Shown here one piece after another: positions 14,693-19,682 of a stretch of 19,682 bases of DNA. Origin of the DNA: CAZNYN01 sp964577295. GTDB lineage: Bacteria > Synergistota > Synergistia > Synergistales > Synergistaceae. Position 1 is the stretch's first letter; each line of letters begins with the position of its first letter. The position numbers and the translations under genes were made by a program. The notes under the pieces are model-generated. The model was not told where the DNA came from, made no database searches, and saw only the letters and a program-made list of their open reading frames with translations. The DNA is taken from assembly GCA_964577295.1 (NCBI GenBank), contig CAZNYN010000037.1:1-19682 (forward strand). The letters run 5' to 3'.

Positions 14693-16168
14693 TTAATCCT
14701 TTTCCAATTTCCTTTTCAGAATCTCGCCTATGCTGGAACGGGGCATCTTATCGACAAATTCTATGATGCGCGGAACTTTATAGTATGAGAGCTTCTTTTT
14801 GCATGAGTCCAAAAGCTCTCGTGATGTCACTTTTTCTCCCGTTTTAAGGACGACAAAGGCCTTTACTATCTCGCCCGTTATGGAGCGGGGCACTCCTATT
14901 ACGGCAGCTTCTGCGACGGAAGGATGCTCAAGCAGAACTTTTTCAATCTCCTGAGCATAAACTTTAAAGCCGCCCACAAACATTACGTCGCTTGTTCTTC
15001 CTACAAGCGACAGATATCCGTCCGCGTCAAACTTCGCTATGTCGCAGGTGTTGAACCACCCATCCACAAAACGTTCTTTTGTAAGCTCGGGGTTGCGGTA
15101 GTAGCATGAAGTCACGCTTGCTCCTCTTATCCATAAATGTCCTTCCGAACCAGTAGGCAGAACCTCACCCTCGTCGCTCCTTATCTGAGCTTCTACGGAA
15201 GAGAGCAGAGTTCCCACAGTTCCGTTCTTTCTCTTGTCTGTGGATGGAGGAAGGCTTACAACGGAAGATGCCTCCGTAAGCCCGTAGCCCTCTATTACGG
15301 GCGCGCCCAATATCTCTCTGGAACGTTTGTCGAAGTCGTGGGGGAGCCTATCTCCGCCCGACAAAATATATCTCAGTGTGTGTGGCGGTGTTACCCCTCT
15401 TGCCGCTGCGCCCAAAAGCAGTGATATCATGGTTGGGACGGCTGGGACTATCGTGACGGAGGCGTTTCTCATAGAGTTCAGCGCTCCTTCTGGAGGCATA
15501 AAAGACTGAAGAATAACCTGTCTTGCTCCCTTTACAAGAGCGATAAGAGCTCCGCAGACAAAGCCCAGAGAGTTGAAGTTAGGCAGAGCGTTGAGGAATA
15601 CGTCATCGTCCGTAAGAGTGTCTATATGTTCTACGCAGGCATCGATAATGCTCAGCAGATTTTCATGTGTAAGGGGAACGGCTTTAGGCTCGCCCGTTGT
15701 TCCCGACGTGTAGAAAATGACCGCGGTGTCGGAGGATTCTTCCTCAGAAAGACGCCCTGCGATGATAGGCCCGGGGGCATCAAGATCCGTAATAATACAA
15801 GGTATACCCTCTTCGGAGATGAGGGGGACAATGTTTGCACATCCTCTGAATGTTATAGAGGCAAAGACATCCGCATGCTTGAGCTGCTTTATCAATGTGA
15901 CATATCCGCCTCTGTAGTCGATTGGCACCACAGTACCGCCGAGCCTCCATACTGCAACCGCAACGGCAAGGAGTATCGGCGAATTGGGAAGTAGCAGGGC
16001 TATTCTGTGTCCTGCCTTAAACTGGCTTGCCATAAGCCTGCTCTCGCATTCCTCTACAAGCTCAAGAAATGCTCCGCGCGACCACCATGTATGCTGCCAG
16101 CAAATAAAAGGTTCGGCCTGCAAATTTTCTAAAGTCTCTGTTATTGCTCTATCCAGTCTGGGACTCAA
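14693..16168 (-). CDS. AMP-dependent acyl-CoA synthetase/ligase with altered A10 lysine
   Basis: The 491-aa protein belongs to the ANL superfamily. Visible motifs are the P-loop FYTSGTTGEPK (Tyr153-Lys162), GYGLTEAS (294-301), the WFNTCDIAKFD hinge region with GRTSDVMFVGGFKVYAQEIE (A8), and the A10 region near the end. Members activate a carboxylic acid as acyl-AMP and pass it to CoA or a carrier thiol. In A10 the expected P-R-x-x-x-G-K-I-L reads PRSSIGEIL: the catalytic lysine position is Glu482 (codon GAG, one base from AAG). The start is TTG at 16168 with GGAGGGG five bases upstream. It lies 36 nt after the M20 gene and five bases before citC. Substrate is unknown; adenylation may be impaired, or the second half-reaction may be its real role. 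Confidence 0.88.
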   Translation of the reverse strand: MSPRLDRAITETLENLQAEPFICWQHTWWSRGAFLELVEECESRLMASQFKAGHRIALLLPNSPILLAVAVAVWRLGGTVVPIDYRGGYVTLIKQLKHADVFASITFRGCANIVPLISEEGIPCIITDLDAPGPIIAGRLSEEESSDTAVIFYTSGTTGEPKAVPLTHENLLSIIDACVEHIDTLTDDDVFLNALPNFNSLGFVCGALIALVKGARQVILQSFMPPEGALNSMRNASVTIVPAVPTMISLLLGAAARGVTPPHTLRYILSGGDRLPHDFDKRSREILGAPVIEGYGLTEASSVVSLPPSTDKRKNGTVGTLLSSVEAQIRSDEGEVLPTGSEGHLWIRGASVTSCYYRNPELTKERFVDGWFNTCDIAKFDADGYLSLVGRTSDVMFVGGFKVYAQEIEKVLLEHPSVAEAAVIGVPRSITGEIVKAFVVLKTGEKVTSRELLDSCKKKLSYYKVPRIIEFVDKMPRSSIGEILKRKLEKD

Positions 16169-16204
16169 AACATCCCCTCCAAAGAATAAGTGACGGCTTG
16201 TGCG

Positions 16205-17410
16205 TTAGTGCGAAATCTGCTGTAAAGAAAGAGCCATATAAGCTTCCCAAGCCGCGGAGAAAGGAAGCATGCTCTCCGGTATATCGTATGCCGGATGGTG
16301 CAGAGGATATTCCAATCCCGTGCCCATGAGCATAAAGACAGAAGGAACACAGCTGCTGAAGAAAGAAAAATCCTCGCCGGAAAGCAGCGGCTGCTCCAAG
16401 GTGTTTATGCCGTCTTCACCGAAAAACGGAATTCCTATTTTTGTAATAATATCGATTAATGCAGGGTCATTTTCAACCTGTGCATAATTTCTCGTATATT
16501 CCACAGAGGCGAGACCGCGGAAAGCCTTTGCAATGGCCGGAGCCATGGTCTCTATCCTGCTTTGTATAAAATCTCTGGTCTTTGGGTTGAAAGCTCTGAG
16601 AGTTCCCCACAGATTGGCCTGTTCGGGAATCGCATTATATGCGAAGCCGGCCTCAACCTGGCCGAATGATACCACAACAGGGTCTCTTGGGTCTACATCT
16701 CGTGAAAGCATTGTCTGAATGGCTATTATCAAGTGGGCGGAAATTGTTATCGGATCTACTGCCATGTGAGGTTCGGCTGCGTGTCCCGCAACTCCCCTGA
16801 TATCTATGTGAATCCTGTCGGAAAGGGCGGTGAGAACTCCCTTTCTCATGTAAAGCTCTCCGTAAGGAAGCTCGGGCCACCAGTGAAGAGCTATACACCT
16901 GCCTATGTCAAAACTTTCGAGGAAACGGTTCTCTATAAGTGTTTTTGCTCCGCCGCGTCCCTCCGCGGCAGGCTGGAAAAGGAAAACGATTCGCTGTTTT
17001 AGTTCGCTCCTGTGCATGGAAAGAACCTTTGCTGCTCCCAGAAGAGACGCCATATGTGCGTCATGTCCGCAGGCGTGCATAAGGCCCGGCATGCAGGAAG
17101 TAAACGCAAGCCCGGTACCTTCCTCAACTGCAAGGGCATCCATACTGGCGCGCATAAGCAGTGCAGGACCGGGAATATCCTCGCCCAGTATGCCGATAAT
17201 GCAGGTCTGCATGGCAAAGCCAGAGATAACCTTCATTCCGTCAATTGATTTGAGAACCCGTGTAATTTTGGATGCCGTTATATTTTCCTCAAAGGCAATC
17301 TCAGGGAATTGGTGAAAATCCCTGCGCCAATCCAGCATTTCAAAATTTATACTTTCCGTCTCTGCAAGGAGCTGCGCTCCCAGGTTTGATGCCTTCAATT
17401 GATCAGACAT
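16205..17410 (-). CDS. M20 family amidohydrolase with altered catalytic Glu
   Basis: The 401-aa M20D-type protein keeps the metal-site motif HACGHDAH (Cys114, His116, His119), the ALHWWPELPYG His, the GVAGHAAEPH loop of the dimerisation domain, LSGEDFSFF, and HHPAYDIPE. The catalytic segment reads FQPAAEGRGGA, so the first Glu of the usual PAEE (general base) is Ala149 while the metal-ligand Glu150 is kept; GCG is one base from GAG. The ATG at 17410 has AAGGA about ten bases upstream; the frame is open nine codons further to a TTG. It is the first gene of a minus-strand operon with the acyl ligase, citC and citX, and is divergent from rarD. It may be weakly active or may have changed role, for example in binding rather than hydrolysis. 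Confidence 0.88.
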   Translation of the reverse strand: MSDQLKASNLGAQLLAETESINFEMLDWRRDFHQFPEIAFEENITASKITRVLKSIDGMKVISGFAMQTCIIGILGEDIPGPALLMRASMDALAVEEGTGLAFTSCMPGLMHACGHDAHMASLLGAAKVLSMHRSELKQRIVFLFQPAAEGRGGAKTLIENRFLESFDIGRCIALHWWPELPYGELYMRKGVLTALSDRIHIDIRGVAGHAAEPHMAVDPITISAHLIIAIQTMLSRDVDPRDPVVVSFGQVEAGFAYNAIPEQANLWGTLRAFNPKTRDFIQSRIETMAPAIAKAFRGLASVEYTRNYAQVENDPALIDIITKIGIPFFGEDGINTLEQPLLSGEDFSFFSSCVPSVFMLMGTGLEYPLHHPAYDIPESMLPFSAAWEAYMALSLQQISH

Positions 17411-17525
17411 ATAGAGTACTTCCTTCCGTTCCGCCAAAACATGGCATATGAATATCTGCTAAGTTTACCATAAATCACAGAATGATAGATAAATTAATTT
17501 ATAATTTTTAAAAATACAATAAAAT

Positions 17526-17555
17526 CGTACAGGCAAAAGAGGAATGTAATATAAT
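17526..17555 (+). promoter_or_regulatory. Possible promoter for rarD
   Basis: A consensus TATAAT (17550-17555) is preceded 18 nt upstream by a weak -35-like CGTACA (17526-17531). It lies 40 nt before the rarD ATG in an AT-rich divergent intergenic region of 184 bp. Confidence 0.4.
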
Positions 17556-17594
17556 GGGGGAGAAAATGTGAAGGGGAAAGCCGGCGGATAACTT

Positions 17595-18488
17595 ATGAGT
17601 AATGTCAAAAAAGGAATAATAATGCTCTTTGCGGCATATTTCATGTGGGGAGTGCTGCCTATATATTGGAAAGCGCTGGGGGCGCTCGGTTCCATAGAAA
17701 TACTTGCTCACAGGATATTATGGTCGGCTGCTGCAGCCCTCATCTACACAATATGCAAAGGTCAGTGGCACATGGTTGTGAACTTTGTCCGCAGCCAAAA
17801 AATAGGTACTTTTAAACTTATGGCGGGAGGAGTCCTCATCTCATTCAACTGGTGGCTCTATATATGGGCCGTAAACGACGGACGTATCCTCGAAACAAGC
17901 CTCGGCTACTTTATCAACCCTCTTGTCAGCATGATGTTCGGAATGTTCTGCTTCGGTGAAAAACTGTCGCGTCTGCAGTACGGAGCTGTTGTCCTCGTCT
18001 GTGGCGGTGTTGCGGTCGAAGTCATCTCCGCGGGAGTTCCGCCCTTCGTATCATTAGGACTGGCCTTCTCGTTCGGGCTCTATTCCGTACTGAAAAAAAC
18101 GATAGCCATAGATCCGATGGCCGGACTGCTCATAGAAACTCTCACAGTCACACCTCCCGCCCTCTTATGGCTTATACACCTGCAGACGTCTGGGCTTGCC
18201 TCGTTTCCCTACTCAGCCTCAACAACTCTGTTGCTTGCCGGCACAGGTATAATCACAACAATACCTCTGGCTCTCTTCGCAGTGGCGATGAGGCATGTGC
18301 CTCTTACTACTGTAGGTTTTGTACAGTACCTTTCCCCGTCCATAACATTCATAATAGGCAACTTCATATACCATGAAGCAATGCCGCCGTCACGCCTCGC
18401 AGCCTTTGCCTTCATCTGGGCCGCTCTTGGTCTTTACACCTTCAACGCCGCAGTAAATAAATCGCCAAACCATGTAAAAACAAGGTAA
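17595..18488 (+). CDS. rarD: RarD-type EamA/DMT family permease
   Basis: The 297-aa protein has about ten hydrophobic segments and the RarD pattern: N-terminal KGIIMLFAAYFMWGVLPIYWKAL, the AHRILWS motif, the GVLISFNWWLYIWAVN block with the LETSLGYFINPL motif near residue 100, and a C-terminal FVQYLSPSITFIIG block. RarD proteins are inner-membrane drug/metabolite-superfamily permeases; chloramphenicol sensitivity was the historical phenotype and natural substrates are uncertain. The ATG at 17595 has only a modest GGCGG upstream. It is divergent from the M20-acyl ligase-citC-citX operon and followed by an IclR gene that has its own promoter, so it is probably monocistronic. No hairpin terminator is seen after it. 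Confidence 0.88.
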   Translation: MSNVKKGIIMLFAAYFMWGVLPIYWKALGALGSIEILAHRILWSAAAALIYTICKGQWHMVVNFVRSQKIGTFKLMAGGVLISFNWWLYIWAVNDGRILETSLGYFINPLVSMMFGMFCFGEKLSRLQYGAVVLVCGGVAVEVISAGVPPFVSLGLAFSFGLYSVLKKTIAIDPMAGLLIETLTVTPPALLWLIHLQTSGLASFPYSASTTLLLAGTGIITTIPLALFAVAMRHVPLTTVGFVQYLSPSITFIIGNFIYHEAMPPSRLAAFAFIWAALGLYTFNAAVNKSPNHVKTR

Positions 18489-18495
18489 AAGACAT

Positions 18496-18524
18496 TTGCA
18501 AAATTTGAACATTAAAGGTATTAT
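18496..18524 (+). promoter_or_regulatory. Predicted promoter for the IclR regulator
   Basis: TTGCAA (18496-18501), exactly 17 nt, then TATTAT (18519-18524), ending 56 nt before the ATG at 18581. It starts 8 nt after the rarD stop. Confidence 0.6.
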
Positions 18525-18580
18525 ATATCCCATTGAATGGACAATTATTCCACTTATTGGAAAACAAGGGGTGCAGCCGT

Positions 18581-19324
18581 ATGAAAGAAGATTCAGTGCG
18601 TTCTGTAGAACGAGCTTTTTCTATATTAAAAGCCTTTACCAGGGATGACTACAAACTGTCTCTGAGCGAACTTGCAAACAGAATCGGGCTGCCGATAACT
18701 ACAACTTTAAGACTTGCAGGCACGCTGGAGAATATGAACATGCTTCACAGACACAGTGACCGCTGCTACTCTTTGGGCAACCAGCTCTATTTGCTGGGCA
18801 GCATAGCAAAGGTCAATTTCCGTCCTCAGCAGATAATATATCCGTACATGAAACAGGTGCGCGAAGAGACAAAGGAAGCGGTCTCCCTTTACGGAGTTGT
18901 GGAGGATTACCGCGTCTGCTTCGAGCATGTGGACAGCTTATTGAGCATGAGATGCGTAATGAGAGTCGGGGACAGAATGCCTCTTTGGACCGGCGCCGGC
19001 GGCAGAGCTCTGCTTGCTTTCATGGGAGAGGAGATTATCGAAAGAGAGATTGCAAAAGCTCACCCGATAACTCAGACAACTCTGTGCGACCCTGTACTTT
19101 TCAGAGAAGAGATTCTGAAGATACGCTCTTTGGGTTATGCTGTCAGCTACGGTGACAGGGAAGAGGGCATTTTTTCCGTTGCCGTGCCAATATTCAACAG
19201 GCGCGGAGATATAGAATATTCATTTTCCGTCGCAGGGCCTTCGCTGCGCTTTACGGAGGAAGAGGGACATGCCATAGTACCCAAAATACAAAAAATGTGT
19301 CGGGAAATAGCTACACAGATATAG
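18581..19324 (+). CDS. IclR-family transcriptional regulator
   Basis: The 247-aa protein has the IclR N-terminal winged helix-turn-helix (about 4-65): SVERAFSILKAF then LSLSELANRIGLPITTTLRLAGTLE. The C-terminal effector-binding domain (about 80-245) carries the usual GDRMPLWTGAGGRALLAF and GYAVSYGDREEGIFSVAVPIFN blocks. IclR proteins bind small organic acids and control catabolic or transport genes, often neighbours. The frame is open from a TTG at 18533, but the ATG at 18581 is preceded by AAGGGG and begins the conserved domain directly. Candidate targets by position are rarD, the truncated EamA permease and the M20-citX operon; the sequence does not say which. It ends at a strong bidirectional terminator. 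Confidence 0.92.
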   Translation: MKEDSVRSVERAFSILKAFTRDDYKLSLSELANRIGLPITTTLRLAGTLENMNMLHRHSDRCYSLGNQLYLLGSIAKVNFRPQQIIYPYMKQVREETKEAVSLYGVVEDYRVCFEHVDSLLSMRCVMRVGDRMPLWTGAGGRALLAFMGEEIIEREIAKAHPITQTTLCDPVLFREEILKIRSLGYAVSYGDREEGIFSVAVPIFNRRGDIEYSFSVAGPSLRFTEEEGHAIVPKIQKMCREIATQI

Positions 19325-19337
19325 CAGGATAAGACGA

Positions 19338-19376
19338 AAAAACGCACCTCCCAAAATAATCGGGAGGTGCGTTTTT
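19338..19376. terminator. Bidirectional terminator between iclR-type gene and EamA permease
   Basis: A perfect 15-bp stem (19338-19352 with 19362-19376) with a 9-nt loop has a T5 run on the plus-strand 3' side and A-rich sequence on its 5' side. It can therefore stop both the IclR gene and the convergent minus-strand permease. Confidence 0.92.
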
Positions 19377-19377
19377 C

Positions 19378-19682
19378 TTATGAGCCCTTTCTTCTGCTTA
19401 ATATGGAACAGAGCACCGATGCCAGTATGACAGCACAGCCCGCTATCTCGTGCGGAGTCGGAACTTGATGAAGCAGTATCGGAGTCAGTGTCAGAGCTAC
19501 GACTATTTCAAGGGTGAGAATCATGCTGGTGAGGGACGCTGGGATATATTTTAACGATGTGAAGAGAAAACCGAAGCCCAAAATACTTGCTGCGATTGCA
19601 GGATAATGTATGATGGCAAATATACGAGGTGTGAGAAAGTGCAGATCAGACCATCCCATTAAGATGCTTTTTGCCGGTATCA
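19378..19682 (-). CDS. EamA/DMT family permease, 5' end beyond the window
   Basis: About 101 C-terminal residues are visible. The frame stays open to the window edge, so the gene starts outside it; the internal Met at 19659 is not the true start. Three to four hydrophobic segments and the blocks LGFGFLFTSLKYIPASLTSMILTLEIVVAL and EIAGCAVILASVL match the C-terminal EamA domain of DMT permeases, where the final repeat ends with a short basic tail (RRKGS). It converges on the IclR gene. Substrate unknown. Confidence 0.8.
   Translation of the reverse strand, partial: IPAKSILMGWSDLHFLTPRIFAIIHYPAIAASILGFGFLFTSLKYIPASLTSMILTLEIVVALTLTPILLHQVPTPHEIAGCAVILASVLCSILSRRKGS

Overview
The window looks like a chromosome segment of an anaerobic, amino-acid- and peptide-degrading bacterium. 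My best guess is Synergistota (Cloacibacillus/Synergistes-like). This is inferred from the gene mix: two M20 amidohydrolases, a hydantoinase, a nucleobase permease, selenium-type YedE with a TusA-like protein, a bactofilin, orphan citC/citX and an exported flavoprotein. No rRNA or marker gene is present to confirm it. Gene density is high, convergent genes are separated by strong hairpin terminators, and there is no phage, integrase or CRISPR array.

Layout. (1) 119-1792: a membrane-anchored polysaccharide deacetylase followed by a bactofilin, an envelope/cell-shape pair ending in a clear terminator. (2) 1845-2606: an intergenic array of 247-bp tandem units, each holding a 31-nt inverted repeat pair and a smaller hairpin. 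It is interrupted by a 100-N assembly gap and flanked by a degenerate, partly inverted relative. (3) 2665-3867 (-): a PLP aminotransferase, divergent from (4) an NCS2 purine-type permease at 4163-5464, with palindromes in the shared intergenic region. (5) 5553-6509 (-): a YeiH-family transporter, divergent from (6) a dihydropyrimidinase/hydantoinase at 6698-8059, with overlapping divergent promoters inside a nested inverted repeat. (7) 8114-9750: a good promoter, a leader of about 250 nt with an SD-ATG-GCG-TGA micro-ORF and hairpins, then YedE and a TusA-like protein. (8) 9853-13072: an exported FAD-dependent oxidoreductase and an M20 amidohydrolase, probably one operon. (9) 17410-13120 (-): a four-gene operon of M20 amidohydrolase, AMP-dependent acyl ligase, CitC and CitX. 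(10) 17595-19682: a RarD permease, an IclR regulator and a 5'-truncated EamA permease.

Functional reading (inference). Regions 3-6 fit uptake and ring-opening of nucleobases or hydantoins plus nitrogen transfer. Region 7 fits selenium/sulfur handling. Regions 8 and 9 fit breakdown and activation of N-acyl or carboxylic-acid substrates. The most unusual locus is region 9. It carries the two citrate-lyase maturation genes with no citDEF nearby. They are coupled to an acyl ligase whose conserved C-terminal catalytic lysine reads as Glu, and to an M20 protein whose catalytic Glu reads as Ala. The other M20 protein in the window keeps the canonical Glu-Glu. The selenium-gene leader with an in-frame UGA and the 247-bp array are the other items worth follow-up.
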